From contig NW_024045132.1 in the NCBI RefSeq assembly GCF_012273895.1, forward strand, positions 1,488,001 to 1,552,000: a stretch of DNA of 64,000 nucleotides. The letters run 5' to 3'. A model generated the notes under the pieces. It worked only from the letters and a program-made list of their open reading frames with translations. It was not told the DNA's origin and did no database searches. Of this stretch, positions 12,901 to 25,756 are shown piece after piece (position 1 is the first letter of the stretch; every line of letters begins with the position of its first letter). This DNA comes from Zerene cesonia. Lineage: Eukaryota; Arthropoda; Insecta; Lepidoptera; Pieridae. A program made the position numbers and the translations under genes.

Positions 12901-14310
12901 TTAATTTACATAGAAGTATGTTGCAGAGTGGGTATGTCGAGCATGCTTCAGCACAAAAGGATCAGCTCGCACAGGATTAACTGCGGCAAACTAGTAGCAT
13001 ATGAATGGGGTTGTGTTAGGTAACGTACGGTGAATAGGGAAGCCAGAGATCCGTATCCTTTACCCGTCCTCCTTTCCTTGTTCCTTACCTTTTAATTTGG
13101 GCAATATATTTGCAGATACTATCCCTGCAAATGTTAATGTGTTCACCACACATTAACATAGTGATTGTGTATACCACCGGCTCGGTTGCCCGCTCAACTA
13201 GTGACTCAGGTAAAAGTGAGAGTTAATAATTTAATTTGAGAATGCTTATCAGCAAATTATCGTGTCTTTCTGTGACATTCTGGCCTTAGGATGCATAATG
13301 AAAAGCCCTGTTTATATTAGCAATTCTTGTAATGTGAATAAATGCTACGGGTATGCTTGAGTTTTTTACGTTAAAACTGTAAGTTTCACAGTAAATGTGT
13401 GAACATATATAAGTATTATATAAGATCTACATAACTAAAAGAAGAGATATTTTTATGTCATAGCGGGCAGCTGAGTTGGTGGTTCGCCTGATGGTAAGCG
13501 ATCACCACCGTCCATGAACATTCGCAGTGATAGTGCCTCTGCGAATGCGCTGCCTGCTTTTAAGAGGTAAGGGATAAGAAAAGCGTTAACGACTGGATAG
13601 AAGGAATGGACTGAGGAAGGATGGAAAAGGAAATGGGCCTCTGCCGCCCTCACATACCGTATGAAACACAATAGCATGCTATTCTTTCTAGCTGGCCCGA
13701 TTCGTGCTAAAGCATGCTCGGCTCCCACATCATCACTACATAGTATAAAACTAACTTTCTCTGTTCCTATGTCCCTAGATATACTTAAATCTTTAAAGCT
13801 ACGCAACGGATTTTGATGGGGATTTTTTTAATAGATAGAGTGATTCAAGAGGAGGGTTTATATGTAAAATATCATGTATTTAACTACTCCGAATTAAACG
13901 CGTGCAAATACCCTTGAATGTATCTAATACGCCACAGAGACCGAATGATATAAGTGATCTATTACTCAGTTTTCTAATCTCGAATAGCTACATAGTTTCA
14001 ACTTTCAACGTGAGATTCCAATGTCACTAGAACCTGGCAGTTAGTAAAAAAAAATCTCGATTGACAATTAACTCATTACAATACTGTGATTGTATAGTGA
14101 AATTGTTATATCAGGTTATACATCAGGCTTTGACAATGTACTTACGATATTTATTCATTTATTTAATTTGTTGTCTACGTAAATTTAAAAAATCGTTCCT
14201 TAAATATGAACTTTAAACTTTACAGGTGCGAGGAGATGACCGTCATAAAAGTAAAAACTCCAAGTAAATCCCGTTCCGTTACGCCAAATCCAACACTTTT
14301 GGAACTTTAG
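9934..14310 (+). CDS. TMEM72: TMEM72-like four-transmembrane protein
   Basis: Five exons with agreeing phases: 9934-10102, 10328-10388, 10916-11124, 12452-12614, 14226-14310, giving 228 residues. A hydrophilic N-terminus is followed by four hydrophobic segments: around ARLWGLITAVVMSGAGAEL, then ATLVFILETMWVIALFVDLL, a third starting FYACAATALLFANLTLLTTI, and GGMLLILAALRAAV straight after it. A short polar tail ends TPNPTLLEL. The segment order, the GAGAE/GVGTE-type element after the first helix, the conserved Glu in helix two, the TISGGML junction and the tail resemble vertebrate TMEM72, a poorly characterised membrane protein. The comparison is from memory. An in-frame stop lies just before the ATG. 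A canonical AATAAA lies at 14328-14333, 18 bases after the stop. Exon 4 must begin at 12452 (acceptor TTTTTAG), not at the upstream ATG at 12418. Confidence 0.72.
10570..10774 (+). repeat. Non-autonomous Helitron-like repeat in TMEM72-like intron 2
   Basis: The segment begins ACACTAATAATATAAATGTG, passes through an AACGGATTTTGATGAAATTTGGT core, and ends in GCGTCTAGT. Lepidopteran non-autonomous Helitrons typically show this order and the CTAGT (CTRRT) 3' end. It lies wholly within an intron. No coding capacity. Confidence 0.6.
13450..13745 (+). repeat. Dispersed SINE-like repeat, family A, full-looking copy
   Basis: Shares an AGCTGAGTTGGTGGTTCG core, the GATCACCACCG stretch and the TGAACATTCGCAG stretch with copies at 58660-58800 and 45590-45675 (opposite strand). 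This copy also keeps the middle part, which the 58.7 kb copy has lost, before the shared GGCCCGATTCGTGC end. The 117-residue ORF on its minus strand is part of the repeat, not a gene. Confidence 0.6.
13790..13915 (+). repeat. Helitron-like repeat fragment
   Basis: Contains GCAACGGATTTTGATGGG, a TTTTTTTAATAGATAGAGTG stretch and ACTACTCCGAATTAAACGCG. The last element recurs at 22160 in a copy that ends in AAAAGCTAGTA. It is a degraded member of a CTAGT-ending Helitron-like family and lies in intron 4 of the TMEM72-like gene. Confidence 0.5.
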
Positions 14311-14333
14311 CAATATGCTTTTTATACAATAAA

Positions 14334-16372
14334 TTATTTATTCATATAAATATTTATTTAATTCTCATGAAGATATGAACAATGAACAGTTCTTTGCGAA
14401 TTCGTACTAACATTGCATATTGCATCATTCTGGTTGGTAATTATTACAATAAATCATTTCTCCATTGTGTAACATAAAAGGTAATGCAGACATTATTTTA
14501 TTATACTATTATGAAACTATTTATAATTCTAGCTACAAGTTTTATTTATTTTCTACTTAACAATGTTTTTTTTTAATAAAACAATCTGTGATAGTTTATT
14601 ATGGTCTACATTAGGATATCCGTGCCCATGTCTCTATTTTAAGTATGGTGTCAAATAAATATTTGAATATTACAGTTTTTTATTACATATATTTTTTAGT
14701 ACTTAAATATATTAAGGTGTTAAGTTCAAACTTGTTTTTGACTTAAAACCGCGTAATATGAGTATGCAGCTTTCATGATCTGAAAAGATAAAAAATAATT
14801 ATAATACAATATGATTTTTAAAATACAAGATTACTTTATGGTAATATCAATCTAATATCATGTCTGTATACATAGTTGTCTATTATTTCGCCCCGTTGAT
14901 AAAAAAGGAAGATTTGTTTTTTTTTATATTTTATCTACAAAATTTTATTGTTCATTAATATATTTTGGTTTATATTTTCTAGTCTATATGTATCGCCTAT
15001 GGTTTATATTATGGTAAAGCTACGAGCCGTGCTCTTTTAAAGTTAGAAGTGTGAACCATTAGCCGTAATATATTCAATGCTTTTGTCCGCAATAAAAAAA
15101 TCAAAGATCCTTGATAATATTCAGCAATTTAAGAATAAATCATTTATTCATTTTAATTTATTTATATATAAAAAAAAAATCAGAATACACGTCCCATATT
15201 TCTTAGTATGAAAATAATAATGATATTTTGTTAGTAATATGCGATTGGACTAAGAATAGGAGTGACTTAATGTGACGTCATGCGCTTGTGCTTGATTTGA
15301 ATTAATGTTTGAAAACTAAACGGTTATCATATGCTTAGAATTTCCAAGTGGATATATCGTATTTTTCAAAATTTAACACATAATGCACTTAGCACAGAGT
15401 ACTTACAAATGCTCCTCGCCATTGCTATTCTTAGTGAATTGCATGGTCAATAATATGAGTTTGCACAATACTGAAACAGTCAGTCTACAAAATAAAATAG
15501 GTTGCAAAATTTTACGATTAGGGCAGCAAACAAATATGTCTTTCAGCAATATTTCGAGTAGTATATTGATTTCAAAAATATCGTTGTCGGGGACAGAACA
15601 ACAAGACACAATGAATATAGATACACATCGTTTTGAGTGAAAAATATTTTTTGGTTGGCGAGGAGTTTATTGATTGACTACTATTGAAGTACATGATCTT
15701 TTTTTAGGCACAGATAACAAGTAGTATACTTACTATTGTGGTATCTTTACCCTAGTAAAAAACGCGACGTTTAGTAATGGCAATTAAAGTACTTTGACAA
15801 TTATACGTTCAAACACGAAAAATTTGTGGTAATAACACTACAACACACTGAATGGGTACACTGAATTTTGATATTGATATTTTAACTAAAAAAACATAAA
15901 ATTTTATTTATTAAAATAAATATGCAAATATTATGAGAACTCTAGGTTGTTTCTAATTGTTTATTGTTCTTTAGTATTGAGTTTTATTGCCTAAAATAAC
16001 GAACAGTACTTTATTATAAAGTACGGGTGGCAAGTGGCAACCCTAGACATACGAGTAGACCAAGTGCATGTATTGAAGAACAATTGTTGCAATTAACGTC
16101 GTACTAACCATTGTTGATTGACTGATAAGTAAAAGGGCAACAAGTATATATTTATTATTGTTATCTAATAATTCCTTAGATAGTTGAATTTTCATGTTAT
16201 GTAATTATAATATTAGGTATGCAATTATGGTGCTGATCATTATAAGTTTGTAATTTTTATATTAATTATATTTTATAACTGACAAAACTTTCTAAGTCGT
16301 AGAACAGAATAATAATAATAAACGAAAGTTACCGATTCTAAATATTTTTATTTAGTTTAATATCAATCTACT
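14334..16372. other. Convergent intergenic region, no gene seen
   Basis: Lies between the 3' ends of the TMEM72-like gene and the odorant receptor. AT-rich. An 85-residue plus-strand ORF at 15383-15640 has no recognisable domain and an equally long shadow on the other strand. I see no gene here. Confidence 0.5.
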
Positions 16373-19300
16373 TTAACTTTGAAGTCTTATTGCGAAGAAA
16401 AAAGCGTTTGTGAGGTTGTAGAGAGTAATCTCTGGATTTATCGAACTGATTTTTATAATTATTCTACCAATAAAAAACCACACTATTTATGACTGTCATA
16501 TATTTTTTAACTCAGACGAAACCGGGGCACGCGACCAGTTATGTATTAATAATATTAAGACAACATACATTAAGTCATTAATATCATGATCTGTTTTAGA
16601 ATTAATTCTAAATCTTAGTTAGCACAGTACTGACTTAATTTTTTCTAAAGTAACGAAAAGTAGTTAAATACTGAAGATTTCGATTTGCGTTAACTAATTA
16701 GCACTCACAGCTAGAAAGCAATTGTTGTCCATATTAGCGAAGCCGGCGGCAGTTAAGCGAAGCGGTCGTTGTGTCCTCACCATGGCTATAACCAGCATAC
16801 GTCGGAGGCGCGACGGCATGCGTTCCCATTTACACTGCATTATCGCTTCAGACACTCGACCAGCCTGCAACCAACTTTCCTTATAAAAGAAATGCTATTG
16901 AACCGTGTTTAGGCCTATGAATATAGTATGGGTAAAGATCCAGATCAGATCTTTATAAATGTAAACAATATATTTCAATCAATACAATCTCTACTAATTT
17001 CTTAAATGGGAAAATATCTGTCTGTCTCTTTTTCACATCACCACTACACAACTACAGAACCGATTAAGATCAAATTTGATACAAAAATAGTTTGAAAGTT
17101 GAGGGAGCTGATATGCTTTGTGTGTTCCGTAATGTAATTTCCATGGGAACAGGATATGCGGGTTCTTTCTGTGCTATGCGAGCGAAGCGAGGGCGGCCTG
17201 CATACTTTTAGTATGAACCACAGATAACATAATACTATTCTTGTAGCAGTGGAAATAAGGTATGAACAATAGGAAGTATAAACATAAAATTGATATTTAC
17301 TTAATAACAGTAGATGTAAATTTATTCTGTGTGCATTAACATAATCATATGGGAAGTTCTATTACATTAATTTACAATTGGCTATGCGATTTAAGAAATC
17401 AAATATTAATCAACACGAAACATCGTAATCATGTTTTATTACAAAAACCATTAAGATGTTTTTTTTAAATACGAATCGCTTGAAAGAAGGAACTAAAAAT
17501 ATAGATTTCCTGGTTAAGATTTGAGGAATGTTTTATTGCAATAAAACAGAGAACAGGTTGCGAATTCTAAGACGTTGAAAATACTCACTATAATACGATT
17601 TCTTAGAAGGATCGAAAGAACAGCAAGAAGTAAGTTCTAATATGAGGAATGTTCAATGACGGTAACTATATTTTGTTATTCGTTGCCCAAAAACTAACTA
17701 ATTCTTTAAATCGATCAAGTAGTTTTGTAATTTTATTTGTTAAAACAAAATATATAATATAAGTAAAAATAGAAGTTCAAAAATAATTACAGTTATTTCT
17801 AAATATATAAATATTGAACTTACTTGATATGTTAACTCGCTAGCAGTGAAACATTGTATTGCCAGCTGTATTATCATCGCCGCAAAGAAAGCCAAAGAAG
17901 TGACCAAACGGATGGATTTAAAACTGGATGCGTCTTGCTGTTTAAATAATTATGGTTATAAAACATGGGAATTTAGAATGGACTGAAATAATTTCGGTTA
18001 GAAATTTATAGAAGGTAAGTGTTTGGTGTGTAGTGAGGAAAAACATACTTAGTAAGGTTTAGTAATTTATTTTTTTATATAACTTTTAGCATGCAATTGC
18101 AATGCATGTAATTTAGGGCAATTGAAGAATATGATACGCCTAGCAAAAAATAGATTAAAATTACGTCAATGCTATCAAATAATTATAAAAATGTACTATT
18201 ATTATGCACTTATTGTGTGATAAAGCGTTACTACATAGTCAGTAAAAGATAATTAAGTAATTAGACTTACCGAAACTTGTACCATTACTACGCAAATAGC
18301 AGCCATGCTTGATAATAGTTGTGTCATAAAGCCATAGGAATATGTTGCGGCAAATTTTTCCACACATCTAAAAGAAACCGGAGAATTAATTGAAGAACAA
18401 TTATTAGCTTTGTTAACAACAGGCGACTGTATTTTTTGGGTTTCCTCAAATAAATATATAACAAACCACATTTCGAAACCATAAAATCTAACTACATTAA
18501 AATTTAAAGATAATAGGTGTTTAGTGGAGTTTTTAACTAAGCGATTGCTTTATTGTAGTATGATATAACAGTCGTCGCTAACATAATATTAATAAAGTTG
18601 AAGAAAAAGGTGAAAAAATTACATCTTTCATAGAGCGTACAAAAATTGAATTTTTTTATGATTATTTTCACACAACTCTAGATATTTATGGAAAGTAAGC
18701 TCGAAGTCTTTCATTTTGAGCCAAGAGTGAATATGAAGTGTCGATAAAGTTGATTCAGGTGTAAGAAAAAAGCAGCCAAGTCACAATATTTGGGATGTAA
18801 TCCGGAGATATTACTGCGTGTCGTATCCTCTCTGAAAGCGGTTCGCTTTATTGCCTCAAAATTGATACTTTTTTACGCTACGTCGTATATTTCGTCTTTT
18901 ACACATTTCCTGAGTAATTTCATTGAATTTTTCATCATTAGGAATTTAAGGTAAAATATGCTTTCTATAATATAATATATCTTGTTTGACGATGTATGTC
19001 CATTAAGTACACATTGTAAAGGACCATTCGATAAAAATGCGCATTTACTTAATTTATGTATGTACGCGTATAATAGTGCTATTAACATCAGATACGTATA
19101 AAAAATAACAGTAGTTTGCTGTCGACATAAGTTATGAGTTTAAATGTGCCAAATGAGATTTAATATTTTAAATTATATTTTTTACTTCGATAGATACAGA
19201 TAATAGATATCGTTTGTTGAGCAATGATATATCAACAAAAAAGGAAAGGGATTACATAAAATATGCGTATTGAGCCTTTCGTTTAAATGCAATATATACA

Positions 19301-20272
19301 TAAATCTATTAAGTACCTAGCTAAGTCTTAATAGTTATAGCCTATAGGTACTTACGCAATTAATAACTGGTGTTGACGGAAGCAATTTGAAACAGCAAGT
19401 TCCAAAGAAGTTTCGAAATCTTCTAGCCTACTATTTGATCTAATAGCCGCTAACAAATCTATATCATCCCCGTGAGACATTAATAACAATGATGTATCTT
19501 CATTATTATCGCTCTGTATGCGTTCGGTAACTTTCCTCACAGTGCGGTCATAAACAGTTGTTATTGCTTCTTGTAATATAACGAATTGATTACTCATATG
19601 TAATATGACTGAGCCAATGAATGTGTCTATTGTCATAACAATATGACCCGTCCAGAGTAAACCTACAGTTTCTAAAATAAACGTTGAAATGTATGATTGA
19701 TTAGATTGATAACTCCATGGAATGTAAATAGGCTGCGGTAATGTTCTCGGTGGCTTTTGCATGGAATCATTATAATTTAGCACTTCACGCTTCCATCGGA
19801 TATCCTGTATTATGCCATAAACATTTGTATTACCAATTGTTATCCAGCCAAAGAACAAAAACGCACCTGTTAATAATCGAGTAATCTTTACAGTTCTTTT
19901 ATTGCGTTCATTATTTTGATAGAACTGTTGCATGTCTATTTCTAAAGTGTGAACAATATCTTGGATCTCTTTATTCTTAAAGAAAAATATGTACAACTTG
20001 ATCAGCGTAAGGTTGTGGGTTATTACAAATGAGAGACTAAACATAAAACGGTCTAAGTCTTTATCTCCGACAAAGGGATCTATTGTTTCTAGACCAACGA
20101 AGCCGGCAACCCACACAAGTTCAGTTAATAGAGAGTAGTATACGTAGATTCCTGGAAAATTCCTATTGTCCTCTTCATCGGGATGATGCCACCAACCTAG
20201 ACCCAGAAATCTCAATAGAAGATAGTGCACAGCAAAGTAACGGCGCGGACGATTTTCCCTTAAATTTTTCAT
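16373..20272 (-). CDS. Odorant receptor (7tm_6 family)
   Basis: Insect odorant receptors are seven-helix, inverted-topology subunits that form ligand-gated cation channels with Orco in olfactory neuron dendrites. Five exons on the minus strand, all in phase: 20272-19356, 18367-18271, 17937-17824, 16864-16709, 16429-16373, about 446 residues. The start is taken at the ATG of MKNLRENRPRRYF; the longer ORF upstream begins with GTG. Exon 1 carries helices one to four and the ETVGLLWTGHIVMTIDTFIG stretch. Exons 2-3 give further helices, ending LAIQCFTASELTYQ. Exon 4 holds the conserved C-terminal motif region (AIMQCKWERMP, then RPLRLTAAGFANMD). The proposed last exon ends FFFAIRLQS. Its acceptor is ambiguous by two bases (AG at 16430-16431 or 16432-16433); the first keeps the expected frame. 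Which numbered receptor this is cannot be said. Confidence 0.9.
16990..17200 (+). repeat. Helitron-like or related interspersed repeat in receptor intron 4
   Basis: Starts with CTACTAATTTCTTAAATGGG, has CTGTCTGTCTC and ACAGAACCGATTAAGATCAA, and ends near GCGAGCGAAGCGAGGGCGG. This is the common layout of lepidopteran short interspersed repeats derived from non-autonomous elements. No coding capacity. Confidence 0.45.
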
Positions 20273-23200
20273 CTTACCATCAAAGGACTTTGCAAACACA
20301 AGCCAATGCGAAGTTTAAACGGAGATTAAGGAAACTCATTTTATAACTTTCAATGTGTATTCAAGACACGAGCAGAGGCGATAAACATAAGGGTTATCAC
20401 GATTTTTTTTCTATATAAATGTTTCGTAACGAATCTACCAATTTAAATATAGTTACTAAGAAGTAACTATTTGAACTAATAGTCACTTCAAGCCTGCTTT
20501 AAATCAATAACCCGCACAATATAGAGTTTGTCGTATTTGTTTACATAATGGCTATTGGAACTTTATTTCATCGCTTCGTATCATCAAGGGCAATCTGTAA
20601 ATATTGAACAACATGAGTATTTGGAATGCACCAAAAACCGAATATTCAGAGTTCCGGCTTATATTCATAAAGTTCCTATAATTCTGTCCTTTTTAAACCC
20701 ACTTTTATTAGCTTAATCTGCATGTGTTTAATTTGTATGTAATCGACTCCTTTAAGCTCGACTTTGATTTACTTTAAACGGAAAGATTCAATTCAATACA
20801 ATGTATAATAATTCATTCATATCCTTTTAGAGTTTCGTACATCAGGGGAAACGGTACCTTTCTACTAATATATCAATATCTTTGTTACTTCTACTTAAGA
20901 GTTTGGATGTTAGGACTTCATTAATTTAAATATCTTGTATGGTACCAGTCTGCGTGACATTATTTTATTTTTCGCTTCTGAATTGGGCTATAGCTAAAAT
21001 GATTAAGTATTCACTGAAATTGGTTAACCAAAGTGCTGTAATTGATGGTTATCAATATGACGATTTAAAGGTGTTATTTGTAGTGAATATATAATTCCTT
21101 CTATGCTTAAATTATACCTTTATTTTAGTAATGTGCCGATCACGTGTATAAATTTCTATTGAAAACTTCGTATTTAAATTTGTTTAAATTAAATCATTAT
21201 ATTCATTAACAAAATTGAGGATTATTGTAATTTTACAATAATATAGCGATATCACGACATTTTTATTTTCTGAAATATTATGTATACATATAAATGTAAA
21301 GACATAAGAGTTTCGAGTTAAACCTAAGATTTACGAACTTTGGATGGTAGATATCCGAACAGTTCATTACACTTGTTTATTTGGAACTTTTACCACGATT
21401 TATCAGGTAAATATTAATTCATTTATTTACCTCAAAAGGCATTCTTGTGGAAAAATGTACCACTCCAAATCCTAAAATGAGTCCAAAAAACAAATACATA
21501 AATTATAATCAATAAGTTAAGCAGTTCAAAACATACGGAGATACTGAGTTACAAAACCAAAAAAATGAAAACTTCCTTCTTTTGGAACATTTGTAAACGA
21601 ATAATAAATGATCGCTGACGCCCTCTACCGAGTATTAATATATTGTATATATACTTGGTAGTATATATAGTATAGGTAAAATTCGATTCTGCCTACAAAA
21701 AAATAATGCGTTAAATTGCAAGCGAATTAGGGATCCAAATTCTATATTGGAAACACATTATATTACTTTAAATTCTCTTTAAGATTAGGCAGTTGAAATT
21801 CGGAATTCGGAAAAAAAATTCTAAGAGAATTTTCTATTGTAATAGGTGTATTCATTAAAAGCAATGAAATTTGAAATATGTTAATGTAAAAATAAGAGTC
21901 ATTAAAACTTTCTAAGCATAAAATTAAACCGTCGAAAAAACTAAAATCACCCTTTTTCCCTATTGTTAGGGGAGATTTTTTTTCCGCATTTACTTGGGAA
22001 CAATGTCGAGTGTGTGAATATCTACATTCTATCCAAAAAAAATATATATATTAAAATCGGGCTAGGCACACTATAATAATGTTAAATTAACATCGTCTTT
22101 CAATATTAACTCGGCATAATGTATTTTTTTTTGGTCATATTAATAATAACATCTATTAAACCACTCCGAATTTAACGCATACGAAACCGCGGGCAAAAGC
22201 TAGTATATTATTATATATTTACCTTTATTTGTTATAGTTATATAAATTTTAATTTATAGATTTCAAGAACTCTTCCGCGTGACCTTCATAAACTGTCTTT
22301 ATATTTCCTCTATTAACCAATAGATGGCGTGAATATACGCACGGCCACATTTTTATTTTGAAGCATAAACAAATACAATAAACTATTTAACATTTTAAAT
22401 ATCCACAATGTTATTGCTCATCATATAGTATGTAGTAAATGGCAGGTAAGTATATCTTATAATATCTTAAAATATAATCATGAATTGGAACGTAACAAGT
22501 AAATAAGTGTTCAAGCGCCACAGCGTTGTATGTCATAAACATTAGCCAGCGAGAAATTCGTTAAGTTGGGCTGTAACTACCCAAATTGTTGTTTTAAATT
22601 TTATATACTTACTGTTCATTTGAAAACGGATACATAATAATTTATGAAGTAAACAATTTCAACAAATAAGAATAATAAATTATTAGGTTAGGCTTACGTA
22701 CTTCATTTAATTATTTTATTAACCTTATGCTTGCAGCTGTAAAATATTACATAATAAAACACTTAAATGAAAAATAATGGTTGTATAAACATTTTTCTAT
22801 TTTTACATGTTAGAGTATTCATCATTTAAGCGCAAAAAGCGCTACTCTAGCAAAAGGTATCAGCTGTTCATGTTTTAATTCTTGACGTCTGTCAGTTGCA
22901 CAAATCACAATTTACATTTTACAACCTCAAAATGGATTTAATCTTGAGTGATAAGTATCGCATTCTCTTTGCAGAATGCATGAAAATAAAACTGTATTCA
23001 GCAATCTGACTTCATGCCGGAGGGATGTGTAGTAAAATTTTCTAAGAAATACGGTATTTCCAAAGCACATAGCTTGAATACCTGTTTATGAAAGATAATG
23101 TTTTAATAGAAAATGTTTATAAATGTATTATTTTTTTATATCGATGTGAAAGAAATGCGATATCTGTAAATTTAACAAATATTGCATGAGAAGATTTAAG

Positions 23201-25742
23201 GAAAATCAACAACTATTTGTAAGTAAGCAATCCAAATCTATTAATTATGTTCTAAAAATTCTATTAATTTTTTGGCACCGTTATTAATATTATTATTTTT
23301 GTCTAAGAATGTTTTGTTTCGTAATAAATTTAAATTATAATAGGTAAAGTAGTCTAAAGTTTGAATGCATGAACAGTGATTTTTAGTCATTTTCTCACTC
23401 ATCACATAAAATATAGATATAATCTTTTCGTAATCTCTGATGTTATTGAATTATGTTTTATCGCGAACTTTTCATTGATGAATATTTTGTACATAATAAA
23501 GTTTATTGCAATTTTTGATTTTATGATTACATGTTTTACTTCTGTCTATGGATAACCAGAAACTTGAATACCGGTAGTGTACCGTTATAGTAGAAGCTAC
23601 GAGATATAAAATAATATATTAACTTTATTTTATTAAATTCGCTATTGTTCGTTAATGTTTGCTATTTGCAGTTGTAGAGCTAGTAGAGATTTTAGGATCA
23701 AAGACCAATAACACAAATTCAGCAAAAAATAGCTTTACGGTCAGTGTCCACGTTGCGATATTCTTGATAATATGGGTTTAATGAAAACGCTCACCGCGCT
23801 TTCTGACAATCAAAGAGAGACCTTAGAAATTAATAGGAAATTCATAGACCATAGGTTGTAGCTGACATACCTTTCAGCATCGACGCCTTGAACCGATTTT
23901 GACATTTTTTTTTCTTTGAAAGGTGAATTAGTCGGGAGTATTCTTATCTATGTTGAATGAAATTCGATCGAAGACAGCCGCTGCCACGGATGGAGATTTA
24001 TGAGATAAGATTTAGTTATTGTTCTTTGTATAAATAACAGTGTTTTGTTTTGTTTCCTACTGACTTAAACAATTTCGAAAGCTGTTGCGATAAACGTAAA
24101 CTTTATTTAAATTGAAATAAAAATAAAACAATTTTCTATGTTAAGTTAGACATAATTATTTAATCAAAATAAGCACTACAGACGTCAGAAAAAAAAATCG
24201 TGTATGCCGTAGTAATTTCTGTAGGCTCTTAGTGGTAATAGCTCGGAATTCGTATAGACTTGGAATTTCGGTCCGTTGGAGTATTAAACATAATTTCACA
24301 AAAATAAAGTCGGTGTCACTCTTATCCTTGGGCTTTATACTCCAAACTATATAAGAAATCTTCCAAAATCAAGTATTTTCTTCATGAAATATTCTGTTTA
24401 GGGGAGGAGGGATACCTTCACCCCAAAGTTATTGAAATTCAAAAAACAATAAAGTTTCCCAAATGTACTCTAGCTAATTCTGAATACAGTAGTAGAAACG
24501 TCAGGATTTTCGTGGAAATCGTTGTTTTTAAGTAATCCGTGATTTGCCGACTGAATTTTGCAAATTACTACACGTAAAGTCTTCAAAATAAAAACGAAAA
24601 AATCAGTGTAAAATGTTATATTTATTCAACACAATGTAAATATATGCAATTCAGACTCCACATAGAGCTAAAAAGGGCTTAAAAAAATCGGTTTTTGTTA
24701 TACATATACCATAGTACACATATCTTTATGCTTATCTACGAATATAACATCATTTTATTTAACTAAGAATGAATTGTAACACATTAAGTTTTAGGGGATC
24801 CCTTAAACTTATAATTTTCAATGTTGCTTCCCTTTTTGGCTAATTGCTTATTTTCTATATAGGTTATTGATTCAGTTTTATTTACCGTTTTTAAATGTTT
24901 GTTGTTGACGTACGCATCATTTGTGTTTATTTCCGTATTTAACTGTTCTTATCCCTCGTTGTTTGCAATTCCGAGATATCTATTCGATTTTATATTGCCT
25001 TAGGCCAGTTATCTCATTAATCAGTTATCACTTGTGACGATTTATGAAGGCTGTCATTGATATTCCAATATTTATTACAACTGTTCTATTAAAATTTGAA
25101 CTCGGTTTGAACTGTACATATATTTAAATAATTAGTTATTGGAGTTGTTATAGAATGTTATTTTATATAACTTGACGAAATCTGATGTTCATCGAGATTA
25201 TAAATATATTAACAGTGATGTATTTAACATGTGACTATCATCAGCCAAATGATTAAACATAAGCATACTATTTAAAATGTCTTGTATTTGAGATAATAAT
25301 ATTGTGAGAACTTAGTTGCCGCGTATTATAGGGCTTTATTATAAAACAGATAAGCATTGACATAATTCGAGTATAGGAGTCGCATCAGTTGATAAAGTTT
25401 TCTTATTTTATCGTATTTTAGAGTTAAGACAATACATTATTTAAATAAATCAGCGATTGCGATGTATAAATGTATTTCCTTTGAAGATAATTACTTGTCT
25501 TAATAGAGTATTATTATTATTTTTTTATTATGTAATATGGATTATTACTTATTCAAGCATTCGTTTGTTGCGTCTCAGAATATTTTTTCCCTATTTATAA
25601 TAATAATTAATACTTATAAAAATAAGATATTAAATGTATATGTAATCAACATAATCCCAATATTTTATTAAATATGATTGTTTTTTAATTAAATTATGCT
25701 ATGAACATACCTAAAATTTAACCGTATTTAATATTTCTTTAT
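20273..25742. other. 5.4 kb intergenic region with no recognised gene
   Basis: Lies between the 5' ends of the odorant receptor (minus) and the SLC5 transporter (plus), so both promoters should be here. Very AT-rich. The only element I can name is a Helitron-like tail at about 22150-22203. A small imperfect palindrome occurs near 21635-21675. A TTTATTAG acceptor just before the SLC5 start (ends near 25744) implies that an upstream non-coding exon of that gene lies somewhere in this stretch. Confidence 0.45.
22150..22203 (+). repeat. Helitron-like 3' tail
   Basis: Contains ACCACTCCGAATTTAACGC and GCGGGCAAAAGCTAGTA. The CTAGT end and the shared ACTCCGAATT block tie it to the fragment at 13790-13915. 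Confidence 0.5.
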
Positions 25743-25756
25743 TAGAAACGGGAAGA

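Noticed and set aside
13453..13806. 117-residue minus-strand ORF
   Set aside because: Lies wholly within a dispersed SINE-like repeat that recurs at 45590 and 58660.
15383..15640. 85-residue plus-strand ORF
   Set aside because: No recognisable domain, no splice context, and an equally open frame on the other strand.
20343..25756. A second odorant receptor or another gene in the 5.4-kb spacer
   Set aside because: No stretch with family motifs or in-phase open exons was found; only repeat fragments.
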